Below, one piece after another: positions 8,755 through 18,154 of a stretch of DNA of 64,000 nt. Origin of the DNA: Streptomyces sp. NBC_01497 (GTDB lineage Bacteria > Actinomycetota > Actinomycetes > Streptomycetales > Streptomycetaceae); the NCBI RefSeq assembly GCF_036250695.1, contig NZ_CP109428.1, positions 434,001 through 498,000 on the forward strand, read 5' to 3'. The notes under the pieces were generated by a model. It made no database searches, was not told the origin of the DNA, and saw only the letters and a program-made list of their open reading frames with translations. Made by a program: the position numbers and the translations under genes. Numbering within the stretch: position 1 is the stretch's first letter; each line of letters starts with the position of its first letter.

Positions 8755-10365
8755 ATGGCAGTGGTGGACCGCACACAGCAGGAGGAGCGTGTTTCAGGCC
8801 GGGTGTGGACGGTGCGTCTGGACCCTGACGGCCGTCCCGCCGCTGGTATGGTGAAGCTTTCCTGCTCCCGTTCTGTCTGCGCTGATCAGCGCTTCTCCAA
8901 TGCTGTCGAAGGACGCAAGGCTGCAGTCGGCCACGTGAACATGCACCTGGCTCGCATCCGTACGGGTGGTGGGCCGCGCGGCGAGGCTAGGTGCGCCTGC
9001 CGCGCCGTCGAGTGCGGGTGGCACACTCCCGACCCCGACGCCAGGCGATACGGAGGGCCGCGCCCGGCGGCAGGGGTGGTGCGATGCGCTGGCCAGGTGG
9101 TCCTGACGGTGTACGCGGACCGTGCCACACGGCTGTGGCGCATCGCGGAGACCTGCGCGCGGTGCGCTGCTTCCACCTTCAACTGCCGGATCCTGGACAC
9201 GGCCTCACCGTCGCGCCCCGGCCAGACTGGGCCGGCCCAGCCGGAAAAGACCCCGGCAGGTGAACGAGTGACCGCTCCCTGCGCGGCCGGGCACGCGACG
9301 GCGATGTTCTCTGACCGCAGCGCCTATCTCCCTCCTGGCGCCCCCTCTTCCCCGGCCTCCAGCGTCACACCGCTCCCCGATGAGCGCAGCGCCGCACCGA
9401 CCACGAAATCCGGGCGGTTGAAGCGGTGGGGGAAAATCGCCCAGCGGACCGTGCCACATGACCTTAAGCCCGAGTCCCTGCGCGCAGAACTCGTCGACTT
9501 GGGGGACGCCTACCGCGCCTACCAGCAGCTCCCCGAGTCCGACCTCGCCTTCTTGGCCGACCTCCACGCACGCAAGGCCCGCGCCTTTCGCCTGTGGGCC
9601 GACGTCACCGGCGACGACTCCCTGCGCCAGGAGGCGAGGCGCGCCGAGAAGGCCGTGGACACCACCCACGGCATGCACGTTAGTCGCGGAGACGGTCCTG
9701 TTGGGGAACGGGTGCTGACTGCAAGTCAGGCCGACCATGCCCGCGCCATACTCGACTACGTAGCCTCCCACGCCCCACACTCCGAAGCTGAAGTCCACCT
9801 TGCCGTTCTCATGCTCACTTTGCGGGCCGCACGTGCCGGCACTGGACACGTCACCGGCCAGGACCTCATCGGCTGGCTCCAAGGCGATACTGAACAGGTA
9901 CTTGAGCGCTTGGTCGCCGTGGACTGGCTGCGGCTGCCGGACACCGTCGCCGCGCTGATGGCTTCCAGCCCGGAGGATCCCACTGCCATCACCGTCCCCG
10001 CACTACTAGCCGAGCAGTCCCGCCCCTTCGGTTTCGGCAAGACGACACGCGCCAGAATCTCCGGCTGGGCCCAGAAGACCGTGGGCGACCGCAAGATTCG
10101 TAGGAAGAAACTGGGGGCTGCTATCCCCCTCCTGGCCTTGTACACCGCTGCCCACAGTCGCCCCGATGGCTGCCTCGGACACCCCGAGGACGACGGACTG
10201 GACCTACGCAAGGTCGCGGCGTTCTGCGCCCTACGTCCGGAGCAGATTGCCGAACATGCTGAAGTGCTCATGAGCGCCGATTGGCTCACCGAAGCTGACA
10301 TCAGCGCAGGAAGAATGCGAGGGCAGCTCGCTGAGCGGGTCTTGCCCCTAGGAGCACCACTGTAA
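8755..10365 (+). CDS. Large unknown protein with Cys/His clusters
   Basis: 536 residues starting MAVVDRTQQEERVSG; GGGAG lies about eight bases upstream of the ATG at 8755, and the longer frame upstream has no such site. The first 170 residues carry zinc-binding-like clusters: LSCSRSVC, HVNMHLARI, RCACRAVECGWHTP and ETCARCAAS. The C-terminal 350 residues are alpha-helical in composition (for example EARRAEKAVDTTHG and DLIGWLQGDTEQVLERLVAV) and may contain winged-helix-like segments. No catalytic motif, signal peptide or membrane helix is seen. I do not recognise the family. It is the largest intact non-transposase gene in the left 20 kb; a nucleic-acid-binding role is a guess from the zinc-like clusters. 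Confidence 0.75.
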   Translation: MAVVDRTQQEERVSGRVWTVRLDPDGRPAAGMVKLSCSRSVCADQRFSNAVEGRKAAVGHVNMHLARIRTGGGPRGEARCACRAVECGWHTPDPDARRYGGPRPAAGVVRCAGQVVLTVYADRATRLWRIAETCARCAASTFNCRILDTASPSRPGQTGPAQPEKTPAGERVTAPCAAGHATAMFSDRSAYLPPGAPSSPASSVTPLPDERSAAPTTKSGRLKRWGKIAQRTVPHDLKPESLRAELVDLGDAYRAYQQLPESDLAFLADLHARKARAFRLWADVTGDDSLRQEARRAEKAVDTTHGMHVSRGDGPVGERVLTASQADHARAILDYVASHAPHSEAEVHLAVLMLTLRAARAGTGHVTGQDLIGWLQGDTEQVLERLVAVDWLRLPDTVAALMASSPEDPTAITVPALLAEQSRPFGFGKTTRARISGWAQKTVGDRKIRRKKLGAAIPLLALYTAAHSRPDGCLGHPEDDGLDLRKVAAFCALRPEQIAEHAEVLMSADWLTEADISAGRMRGQLAERVLPLGAPL

Positions 10366-10571
10366 TAGGCCGGACCAGGCCAGGCGGCGCAGCCAGGACT
10401 GCGGTGCTCCCTTTCCCAATCGCCGTTGTCAGAGGGCGGTTTGTGATTCTTAGATGCGTTCTGTCGTCGCCTGATGGTGTGGGTGCGAGAGGAATCTGCT
10501 GGTCCGCGGCTGGTGGTCTGCTGGGGTGTCGGAGTGAGTGAACGCACGCCTTACCCAAGCGACGTGCCGGA
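10366..10571. other. Short spacer
   Basis: No gene seen between the stop at 10365 and the MITE. Confidence 0.4.
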
Positions 10572-10731
10572 CTAAGGGTTGTCCCGTAACTGGTTCGACG
10601 TCTTGCGCGCGTCCGGTTCGACCTGATTCGCGGCGATGTCGTCGAGCCTCGAAACTCAGGCCAGAAGCGGACAACCCGTCCGAGTGACGATGACCGTCCG
10701 CCCCTCCAGTGACTTACGGGACAGCCCTTAG
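10572..10731. repeat. MITE-like element, copy 1
   Basis: About 160 bp bounded by inverted repeats: CTAAGGGTTGTCCCGTAACT at the left and, read inwards from the right end, CTAAGGGCTGTCCCGTAAGT. No coding capacity. Related copies at 39217-39378 and 58753-58910. The interior shares stretches such as TCGACGTC and CGATTCG-like blocks with the third copy. Confidence 0.8.
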
Positions 10732-10737
10732 CAGTGG

Positions 10738-11510
10738 TCATTGGTCGAGCCGCTGATCACGGCCGGGAAGGACCGGCACCGTTCGCTCAGCGGCCACTAG
10801 GGCTCCTGCGCGACGCGAGAGATCGTGAACGCGACCCGCTACCAGGGCCGGACCGGCTGCCAGCAGACGTACCTCCCGCACGATCTGCCGCGGAAGAGCG
10901 CGACGTACTACTGCTACTACGCGTGGCGCGACGACGGAACCGACCAGGTCATCCATGAACTCCTGCGCTGCCAGGTCCGCGAGAAGGCCCACCGATTAGA
11001 GAACCCGACCCTGTTGGTGCTGGACACGCAGAGTGTCCACGTCACCGCCGGGGTCCCCGCCTCCACGACCGGCCGAGACGCCGGAAACGGATGCCGGGCC
11101 GCAAGCGGGGCGTGGCCGTGGACGTGCTCGGCCCGGTGATCGCCGTCAGCGTCCTTGCCGCGAGCGCGCACGACAACGCCGCGGTTATCCCTATGCTGGA
11201 CCAGGCTGCCCACCACGCCGGCGGCAGCGTCCGCAAGGCTCTGGTCGACCGCGGCTTCAAGAACCAGGTCGTCCTGCACGGCGTCGGCCTGGGGATCGAG
11301 ATCGAGATGGTCCAACGCAACGCGCAGGACAAGGGGTTCGTCCCGCGGCCGATCCGCTGGAGGGTCGAGCAGACCTACGGAATCCTGATAGTGCATCGGC
11401 GCCTGGTCCGTGACTACGAACACCACCCGTCCTCATCCCGCGTCTTCTGGGCGATGTCCCACTCCGCAACCCGCTACACTCCAGCCGCCCAGCGAAACCC
11501 ACAGGTCAGA
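10738..11510 (+). pseudogene. IS5-family transposase, decayed
   Basis: In one frame YQGRTGCQQTYLPHDLPRKS, VIHELLRCQVREKAHRLENP and LVLDTQSVHVTAGVPASTT (first catalytic Asp region); after a frameshift near 11080 PGRKRGVAVDVLGPVIAV, SVRKALVDRGFKNQVV and RWRVEQTYGILIVHRRLVRDY, the final Glu block. A TAG interrupts the N-terminal part at 10798-10800. All three catalytic blocks are present but in different frames, so no active protein can be made. Confidence 0.88.
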
Positions 11511-11791
11511 CACCGAAATCCTGCTGGAGTACTAGGGGGTCCGGATGACTGGCCTGCCAAGCACCGAATTGCGCCGGTTGCCCCCTCACGAGGCGATGTA
11601 CGGCCGCGCGCCGTGCAGCCCCAGCCCCACCACCGACAGCCCAGGAGCAGTCCACAGGATCAAGTGCGCTTTTAGAGGGGCTCGACTAGAACGCCACGTC
11701 CGAGCAGACTTACCTGGCCTATGGCCGCACCACGAGAGCGGGTCTCTGAATTGGGCTTTCGCCCGTCAGAGACCTGTCGCTCGTACCTTTT
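11511..11791. other. Spacer
   Basis: No gene recognised between the IS5 remnant and the microsatellite. Confidence 0.35.
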
Positions 11792-11866
11792 GGCACCGGC
11801 ACCGGCACCGGCACCGGCACCGGCACCGGCACCGGCACCGGCACCGGCACCGACACCGGCACCGGC
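11792..11866. repeat. Hexanucleotide microsatellite (GGCACC)n
   Basis: About 12.5 uninterrupted-looking copies of GGCACC, with one GACACC variant near 11852. Long perfect simple repeats are uncommon in Streptomyces and prone to slippage. No well-supported gene reads through it, so phase variation of a product cannot be claimed. Confidence 0.9.
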
Positions 11867-12037
11867 TGTGGTGCCAGTCGACGAGGGACGCCCCGCACGC
11901 TTGTGGGCGGGGCGGACCGCACCTCGCGGTCCATGCCCCGCCGTCAGGACGCCCATCTCCTCACCGCTGCTGGGCACAGTCGCCGACCTGATCGCACCGG
12001 GCCGTCCGTTGAACCGTGAAGGGAGGCCGCGTGGTGA

Positions 12038-13018
12038 TCACCGGTTCGGCGGCCCGAGGTGGGGAAACTCGGGCAGCAGATCGTCATGCGGCGACAGACC
12101 ATCCGGGGTGGCGCCTCCATTGGTCAGGAAGGCCATGCGGGTGCTGAAGACGTCATCGGTGGGGGTCCGGCCGTTGGGGTAAGTGGCTGGCAGGCCTCGG
12201 TCGTAGCGCAGGATGTCAGGCAGCACGGTGGAGGCGGCCGCGGTCGCCTCGGCCGCCGCGTAGCCGTTCTGCATCAGGAGCTGCGACCACGGCTCCAGGT
12301 ATGTCGCCACGTCGTCGACCGGATGGCCCGCGTTGTACTCGTCCTTCGCGTACTCGGGGTTGATAAAGGGGTTGAGGCTCGGATGCCCGGCACGGTCCAC
12401 CTGGACGAGTTCCCCGTCACGGCGCACACTGGCGGTTGCCCACACGCCGATGAGCGGCTCCGCGCTGAGCATCTCGTCAGGGACCTCAAGAGCGATGCAC
12501 TGCACGTCCTTGCCGGCGAAAGCATCCTCTCCTGTCCATTCGAAGCCGTGCAGCGCGCCCTCGGCGTCGGCGAAGAACGGATCGCTGCGCGCGCCGATGA
12601 ACACCCTGCATGGGCCCACTTGCACCGGTTGCGCGGAGGCGTCGAAGCCCACCGGTACGGCAGAGGCGAGCACCTCGCCGGCTGGCCCTGGCTGCCGGGC
12701 GTCCTCGTCGGTGGCGTAGTGCACCGAGCCGGTCTGCTTGCTGCCCTTCGCCGCGGTGAATACGAAGGAGAAGGCGGCGTCCGCCCGGAAGTCTCCGTTG
12801 TTGTCGATGTTGATGCGGTAGACGGCCTCGGGGTGGAATTCTGGCTTCATTACGAAGGACGGGGTCGCGTTCAGACCCATGGTGAAGGGATTTGCGTCGA
12901 GGATCAGCACTGTCCTGCCCGGAGCCCCGGGAGCGGGGAAGACATACAGGTCAGTAAGGTCCAGACGGGCATCGTCGCCTGGGAACTTGAGATAGGCCGC
13001 GCTGAAGTGGTTGGACAC
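12038..13018 (-). CDS. DUF4331 family protein
   Basis: 326 residues from the GTG at 13018, where GAGGGA lies just upstream; the longer frame to 13111 has no such site. The N-terminus SNHFSAAYLKFPGDDARLDL followed by TDLYVFPAPGAPGRTVLILD is the family signature. Further blocks include AVYRINIDNNGDFRADAAF and AGHPSLNPFINPEYAKDEYN. No signal peptide is seen, so it is probably cytoplasmic. The biochemical role of DUF4331 is not established. It lies alone between mobile elements, with a flavin-oxidoreductase remnant upstream on the same strand. Confidence 0.88.
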   Translation of the reverse strand: MSNHFSAAYLKFPGDDARLDLTDLYVFPAPGAPGRTVLILDANPFTMGLNATPSFVMKPEFHPEAVYRINIDNNGDFRADAAFSFVFTAAKGSKQTGSVHYATDEDARQPGPAGEVLASAVPVGFDASAQPVQVGPCRVFIGARSDPFFADAEGALHGFEWTGEDAFAGKDVQCIALEVPDEMLSAEPLIGVWATASVRRDGELVQVDRAGHPSLNPFINPEYAKDEYNAGHPVDDVATYLEPWSQLLMQNGYAAAEATAAASTVLPDILRYDRGLPATYPNGRTPTDDVFSTRMAFLTNGGATPDGLSPHDDLLPEFPHLGPPNR

Positions 13019-13129
13019 GTTGACTCCCTCGGTCGGGACGGATGATGGAGGCAGGGGTTCACGATCCGGGCAGGGATATGAAACTAAGCAGGCGCCGACG
13101 GAGCAACTCACCTCTCGAGCCCGCTCGCC

Positions 13130-13476
13130 GCTGGGCGCGCAGCGCCTGTAGTAACCGGAACTAGATCGCCGAGACCGTCAGGTAGCTGGGCACGACGTGC
13201 CACAAGGTAGAGAGAGGGATTCGACCTACGATGGCTGTGGTGGCGAGGTTCACGAATTCGGTGGATCCTGGCAACCAAGGTGGCTCCCACTACGGTATCG
13301 TCGATGGGATCGATGGGGATCTTGGCGTGGCCCCGATAATTCGAGCTCGTGACATGAGTTCTGCCGAGGACGTTGGGGTCGTACTCCACAACCCCAACGT
13401 TCACACCGGAATCCCGTGCACGGCGTTCCGCCACGCTGGCGCTTACGACTTCCGGAGCAGTGAACGCGACCTATGA
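13130..13476 (-). pseudogene. Pyridine nucleotide-disulphide oxidoreductase, C-terminal remnant
   Basis: In the leftward direction the sequence reads FTAPEVVSASVAERRARDSG, VVEYDPN, HAKIPIDPIDDTVVGATLVA and, after a frameshift, IAIVGRIPLSTLWHVVPSY with a TAG before FRLLQ. This follows the dimerisation domain of the mercuric reductase/lipoamide dehydrogenase family (xTDPEVASVG, VVGATxVG, HAVPxxPTxSE). The FAD and NAD domains are gone. Confidence 0.65.
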
Positions 13477-13685
13477 ATGGCTTACGCCATGGCCCTGCTC
13501 AGGTGCAAGAGCGGATGACGGACGCCCGTGACGGTACCTTCGGAGGTAAGAGGCAAGTCCCCAAGGGGTGCCGTCACCCGAACTGGATTCGGCAGGACGA
13601 GTCCCGCATGAATCTATGACGCACACATCCCCGCCGCCCGAAAGAGGGCCCAGACTCCCCTGAGTAGTAACGGGAGATCTCTTAG

Positions 13686-15057
13686 TACTGCAACGACACT
13701 CCGTGATGTCCTCTGCGTCTGTAGTGGCTGATGCGGGCCCGGGCTTGGCTTCTTCTTCGCCATAGAGACTAGGCGAGCATGTGCTGGATGCTGTGGCGAA
13801 TAGGAGAAGAGATGCGATTGAAGATTCGTCGGGCCTCGTTCATGGTCACGGGGATGAGGGATTGATCGCGGCCGGTATGCGGCCCTCCTTTTTTGCCTCT
13901 GCCCGCAGGATGGCGAGAAAGGCAAGGGCGGCCATGGAGAGGGTTATGTGCCGATACCACGCGATGTAGCCGCGGACTTGGTAGTGATCGAGTCCCGTTT
14001 CGTTCTTCGCGCTCTGGAAGCACTCCTCGATCATCCACCTCGATCCCGCGACTCGGACGGGCTCTTCCAGCGAAGTCCCGGCCGGGCAGAAGCAGATGTA
14101 GTAGGCGATGTCCGTGGGATCCGTGAGGCTGCGCCGTGCCAGCAGCCAGTGGTCCCAGCCTTCTCGCCGCCAGGGCCTGATGGGTACCGCTGCCCAGTCG
14201 TACTCGCGCGGGCCGTGGGCGCCCCCGCCGCAGCTCAGGCGTGTCCACGCACCGTCACAAAGCTCGCTGACCAGCTGGTGGGCGCGGGCCTGGCCGAAGA
14301 GTCCCATGGTCATGACCATCTGTGATTTCGGGACCGCGAGAACATGAGGGATATCGTGTTCCTCCAGCCAGATCCGCAGGCGGCTCGTCTGGCCGTATAC
14401 CTCGTCCGCGGTCACCCACCCGAAGGGAATACCGGAATCAACGGCACGCTGCAGCATGCGTAAGCCCATATCCGGCTTGGTGGCGAACTCGACCTCGTCA
14501 CTGATACCCGCCGCCCGGCAGCGCTCACGATCCGATGTCCAGTCCTTCGGCAGGTACAGCTCCCGGTCGATCAACGCCCGCCCCCGGTCGGAGCCATAGG
14601 CCAGGAACACCCCGATCTGCGAATTCTCGATCCGGCCGGCAGTCCCCGAGTACTGCCGGCCCACCCCCGCGGACCGGACCCCCTTCTTCAGGAATCCCGT
14701 CTCGTCAAGAATCAGCACACCCCGCACGGGATCCCCGATGTGCTCCACCACCGCGTCACGGACGTCGTCGCGCAGGGCATCCGCGTCCCACAGGTAGTGG
14801 TTCAACAGCCGCTGCATCCCCTGGGGACCCGTGTCCCCGGCGCCCTCAGCCAGCGTCCAGCCGTTCTTGCGCTCCGCCTCACTCAGCGGTCCCCGCAGGT
14901 AGGACACCATCCGTCGCCTCGGCTCCACCGGCCCGAAGCGCCCCGCGAACCGCGCCACGAAGTCACCGAACGCACCTGACCAACCGTCAGCTATATCCTC
15001 CTGCATGAAGAGTTCAACGACGAGGAACGTACCGCGTCACGGAGTGTCGTTGCAGTA
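13686..15057 (-). mobile_element. IS701-family element
   Basis: Inverted repeats TACTGCAACGACACTCCGTG at the left (13686) and the same sequence read inwards from 15057. Flanked by TTAG at 13682-13685 and 15058-15061, the YTAG 4-bp target duplication known for IS701. Length 1372 bp. The right TTAG is shared with the left flank of the next element, so the two elements abut. Confidence 0.93.
13846..15006 (-). CDS. IS701-family transposase, C-terminus altered
   Basis: 386 residues. DDE-type core: LILDETGFLKKG (first Asp), FGWVTADEVYGQ (second Asp) and RWMIEECFQSAKNETGLDHY (Glu) are all intact. A one-base indel near 13890 moves the expected tail (SLIPVTMNEARRIFNRI, IRHSIQHMLA) out of frame, and a TAG at 13766-13768 interrupts the tail again, so about 50 residues are missing. 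Whether this abolishes activity cannot be told from sequence alone. Confidence 0.88.
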   Translation of the reverse strand: MQEDIADGWSGAFGDFVARFAGRFGPVEPRRRMVSYLRGPLSEAERKNGWTLAEGAGDTGPQGMQRLLNHYLWDADALRDDVRDAVVEHIGDPVRGVLILDETGFLKKGVRSAGVGRQYSGTAGRIENSQIGVFLAYGSDRGRALIDRELYLPKDWTSDRERCRAAGISDEVEFATKPDMGLRMLQRAVDSGIPFGWVTADEVYGQTSRLRIWLEEHDIPHVLAVPKSQMVMTMGLFGQARAHQLVSELCDGAWTRLSCGGGAHGPREYDWAAVPIRPWRREGWDHWLLARRSLTDPTDIAYYICFCPAGTSLEEPVRVAGSRWMIEECFQSAKNETGLDHYQVRGYIAWYRHITLSMAALAFLAILRAEAKKEGRIPAAINPSSP

Positions 15058-15060
15058 TTA

Positions 15061-15925
15061 GACCGCGTCCTACATGGTGAGTTTAATGAGTCGTTTGTAG
15101 CAGCAGAGGGCTGCGGCGAGGCCGAGAAAAGGCCAGGTAGTTGCCGGTTGGCGTTCGTATCGGGGGCTGAGTCTGCGGTAACCCGTCAGCCATGACATCG
15201 TCCGCTCGATCACCCACCTGCGGCGCCCTAATCGTTCGCTGGACTCGGTTCCTTTGCGGGCGATACGGATGCCGATGTGTTTGCCCCACAACCATTTCCG
15301 CGGGTGGGGGATGTCGGACGCTTTGTCGGCATGGAGACGCTGAGGCTTGGACTGGGCTGCGTGGGATTCGTGTCCCATGTGGAAATGGGACAGCATCGGC
15401 TTCAGGCCGAGGCTGTCGTGGGTGTTGGCCGCGGAGAGCCCGACGCGTAGGGGCACTCCGTTCGCGTCGGACAGGACGTGCATTGTGGAACCCGGCTTAC
15501 CTCGGTCCACGGGGCTCGGACCTGCAAGTTCGCCCCCTTTTTTAGCCCTCACATGCGCGGAGTCCAAGACCGCGTGGGAGAGGTCGATCAGGGCTTGTTC
15601 GTCCAGGAGTTGGAGGATTCTCTGGTGCAGTCGGCCCCAGACCCCGGCACGGGACCAGATGACGAAGCGGCGGTGCACAGTCGACTTCGACGCCCCGAAG
15701 CACGGCGGCAGCGCACGCCAGGCACAGCCACTGACCAGCACGTAGATGATCGCGGCGAAGACCGCCTCATCATCGATGTTCGCGACCCCGCCGCCCTGCG
15801 GCCGCACCCTCGCCGCGGGCAACAACGGCCGCGCTATCTCCCACAACCCGGCCGGCACAACCCAGTCCCAACGAGCCCTGTCCATAGAAAGCGATCTACC
15901 CCGACTGGCCATGCAGGACACGGTC
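15061..15925 (-). mobile_element. IS5-family element (IS427-like group)
   Basis: Ends GACCGCGTCCTACATGG at the left and, read inwards, GACCGTGTCCTGCATGG at the right. TTA flanks both ends (15058-15060 and 15926-15928), fitting the 2-3 bp TA/TTA duplications of this group. Length 865 bp. Confidence 0.88.
15070..15885 (-). CDS. IS5-family transposase
   Basis: 271 residues from the ATG at 15885 (MDRARWDWVVPAGLWEIARP). N-terminal DUF4096-like block, YVLVSGCAWRALPPCFGASK, first Asp in LDSAHVRAKKGG, second block in ADKASDIPHPRKWLWGK and Glu in RRWVIERTMSWLTGYRRL. Full length and without disruptions, in one frame rather than the programmed frameshift seen in many relatives. Confidence 0.9.
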   Translation of the reverse strand: MDRARWDWVVPAGLWEIARPLLPAARVRPQGGGVANIDDEAVFAAIIYVLVSGCAWRALPPCFGASKSTVHRRFVIWSRAGVWGRLHQRILQLLDEQALIDLSHAVLDSAHVRAKKGGELAGPSPVDRGKPGSTMHVLSDANGVPLRVGLSAANTHDSLGLKPMLSHFHMGHESHAAQSKPQRLHADKASDIPHPRKWLWGKHIGIRIARKGTESSERLGRRRWVIERTMSWLTGYRRLSPRYERQPATTWPFLGLAAALCCYKRLIKLTM

Positions 15926-15928
15926 TTA

Positions 15929-16512
15929 GACCGGGTGCCACACGGTGAGGTTGCGGAGGCGTTTGCAGCAGCGGACTGTGGCTGCTGGCCGAGGAAGGGC
16001 GGGGCAGTTGCGTGGGTGGCGTTCGTGGCGGTGGTGGAGTCGGCGGTAGCCGGTGAGCCAGGACGTGGTGCGTTCGATGACTCAGTGTCGATGCCCCCAT
16101 CGTTGGCTGGGCTCTATGCCCCTGCGGGCGATGCGGACGCCGATGGGTTTACCCCATAGCCATTGCCGCAGGTGAGGGACGCCGTGTCGGCGTGGAGACG
16201 TTGCGGCGTGGAGTCGGTCGTGTAGGACTCGTGTCCCATGTGGAAATGGGACCATCGGCTTCAGCCCAAGGCTGTCGTGAGTGTTGGCCGCGCAGAGCCC
16301 GACGCGTAGGGGCAGTCCGTCCGCGTCGGACAGGACCTGCATGGTGGAACCCGGGTTGCCCCGATCCACGGGGCTCGGACCTGCAAGATCTCTCCTTTTT
16401 AGCGCGGACATGGGCGGAGTCGATGACCGCACGCGAGAGTTCGGACAGGTCCCGCTCATCCAGGTACCGGAGGGTCTTCTGGTGTAGCAGCCGGATTTCG
16501 AAGCCCATCGCA
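15929..16512 (-). pseudogene. Decayed tandem IS5 copy
   Basis: A diverged copy of the neighbouring IS5 starts exactly after the shared TTA, with the matching end GACCGGGTGCCACACGG. Recognisable pieces are LHQKTLRYLDERDLSELSRA, VIDSAHVRAKK, then in other frames GPSPVDRGNPGSTMQVLSDA and GKPIGVRIARRGIEPSQRWG. The N-terminal half is missing and at least two frameshifts occur. Confidence 0.85.
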
Positions 16513-17484
16513 CCCTTGAACGCAAGCATCTTCGGCGTCCAGGGGCTTCGGTGCCTGTGCCTGCGCAAAGGCCGCGTTGCTCTGTACCGGCCGGATATCC
16601 CGGCCAGCGTCATGGTGCAGGTGCCTGCGAACGAGGCCGACGAGGCGCGGCCGTGGGTCATCGAGCTGGGTTGGGACGGGGACTCGATGCACTCAGCGCC
16701 GACGTGGGGGGCTCCCGAACGCGTGCAGCCGCCAGCGAGGGGAGGAGTGGCCCGATCTGCGAAAGGGGGCAGCCGGCTGCTGCGCCGGCGGTTCGCGTCA
16801 AAGACCTGCTCGCGTTCTCCCTCATCGACGCCAGCGGCCAGATGCCGGGCGGTTCCTTGCAGCGAGTGGGGCTGCGGGACGCCTTGCTCCTGCGGCGTAC
16901 CGGGCCCGGCCCTGGCGAGGCCGGAAGGAGATCAACACGAGGAGCCAGACGAGGGGGAGCGGGAAGAAGAGGCGCCTGAACCTACCTTGCCTTCACGTCA
17001 CCGTGCCACTGATAGGGCCGGGAAGTGCATCGATCGCAAATCGGAAAGCTTTCCCGCCAAGAAGGGGATAGCCATAATCGCGGCGGACAGCAAATCTGCC
17101 AGCGTAGTCCTAGCCGATTGCCGAGGCCGGGGTGAGGGCCACCCAATGCTACGTCGGCAGCCTTGACAAGTACCTTGCCGCCGTCGGCACACGTCACCCG
17201 AGCAGGAACCCCCGGGGTAAAACCGCCTTTGGGATAACCAGCGTGCGTGATGAGTGAGGCAGGCTGCCTGCTGTCGGATGTCCGTCGACCGCGACAAGGA
17301 AGGACGGCCCGGACGCCGTCGGCGCTTCGTCATCATGGCGAACCGTGGCCCAGTCACTTTGTAGGCCCGCCAGGCCAAAGTGAGAGGGCCTCAACCGCGC
17401 CCGAGTCAGAAACCCGGGTACCCAACGGCGCCACCTCAAACACAGGAGGGGGCACTGGATTGACGCAGGACCCGGGGCTATGAG
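16513..17484. other. Gap of about 970 bp, possible gene remnants
   Basis: The plus strand from about 16550 to 16720 reads LRKGRVALYRPDIPASVMVQ and VPANEADEARPWVIELGWDG, which has coding-like composition but no start and no family I recognise. The rest shows nothing supportable. A hairpin CACTTTG/CAAAGTG with a GGCC-rich loop lies near 17357-17383. Confidence 0.3.
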
Positions 17485-17535
17485 GAGGTGGCCGGGCGGG
17501 GATCCGCAAAGGAGGTGCCGCCCGGCCGGACGGCC
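17485..17535 (-). repeat. GC hairpin repeat, copy C (inverted)
   Basis: GGCCGGGCGG (17490-17499) pairs with CCGCCCGGCC (17518-17527). Read on the minus strand the loop is CACCTCCTTTGCGGATCC, nearly the loop of copy A about 10 kb away. Confidence 0.75.
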
Positions 17536-17545
17536 CGAGGCAACC

Positions 17546-17795
17546 CTACGAGGTCTGACGGACAAGGAGGTCGTGCTCGGGGAGGAACGTCGTGGCTGCA
17601 GGGTCGTCGCCGAGCACGAGTGCCTGTGTGGGGCCTACTTCGATGATGCCATTGAGGTCCTCGACTGGGCAGGCGCGACCGTAGTCGCCTTCGTCAGCGG
17701 GGTATTTGCGCGGGGAGCCGGTCCAGTGCTGTCATGCCCGATTCTGAGATCATGATCAGGGGTCCGCCCATCGAGGTGACCCGGGGGCGTGTCAC
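17546..17795 (-). pseudogene. Imm21-type immunity protein, frameshifted
   Basis: Leftward reading gives VTSMGGPLIMISESGMTALD, a frameshift near 17710, then EGDYGRACPVEDLNGIIEVG, QALVLGDDPAATTFLPEHD and LLVRQTS with a stop at 17546. The SMGGPL start, DYxRAC, LGVIxVG and LVLGDEP blocks are those of the Imm21 family, immunity proteins of polymorphic toxin systems. No toxin gene lies beside it. Confidence 0.6.
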
Positions 17796-18154
17796 TGAGT
17801 TCTCCGATCAACTCGCGCGGATGAGGGCAGGGGTCATGACCGGTGGCTGATCTCAGCTATGTAGGCGGCCCAATCTCCGGCGGAAGCGCGCTGCCATGTG
17901 ACGGCGACGGTGATGTCGATGCCGGGGGCCCGGGGCGTCGTCGACGACCTCCATCCGGCGGTCTTCGGCGGGCGGCTCGTTGACTCCATTGGCCCGGCGT
18001 CACGGTATGTAGGTCGCATGCCACACGACTGCCGACGCCGGAGCGAGCCTTGGACCTGGCGCCCAGCATCGACCAGGCACCCGGTGAGCGATTCTGCCGC
18101 GTGTTCAGCCAGACTGCTAGCCATCGGTATCAGTGGCTAGCTATTGTGGTCGGC
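17796..18154. other. Gap upstream of a toxin-antitoxin pair
   Basis: No gene recognised. A leftward open frame ending at 17834 (ITVAVTWQRASAGDWAAYIA) might be a remnant. The right end should contain the promoter of the antitoxin gene. Confidence 0.3.

Noticed and set aside
11792..11866. Possible CRISPR array or iteron origin
   Set aside because: Units are only 6 bp with no spacers, so it is a simple-sequence repeat.
16192..17166. 324-codon rightward open frame
   Set aside because: Its first part is antisense to the decayed IS5; only a short middle part looks coding-like and no start is present.
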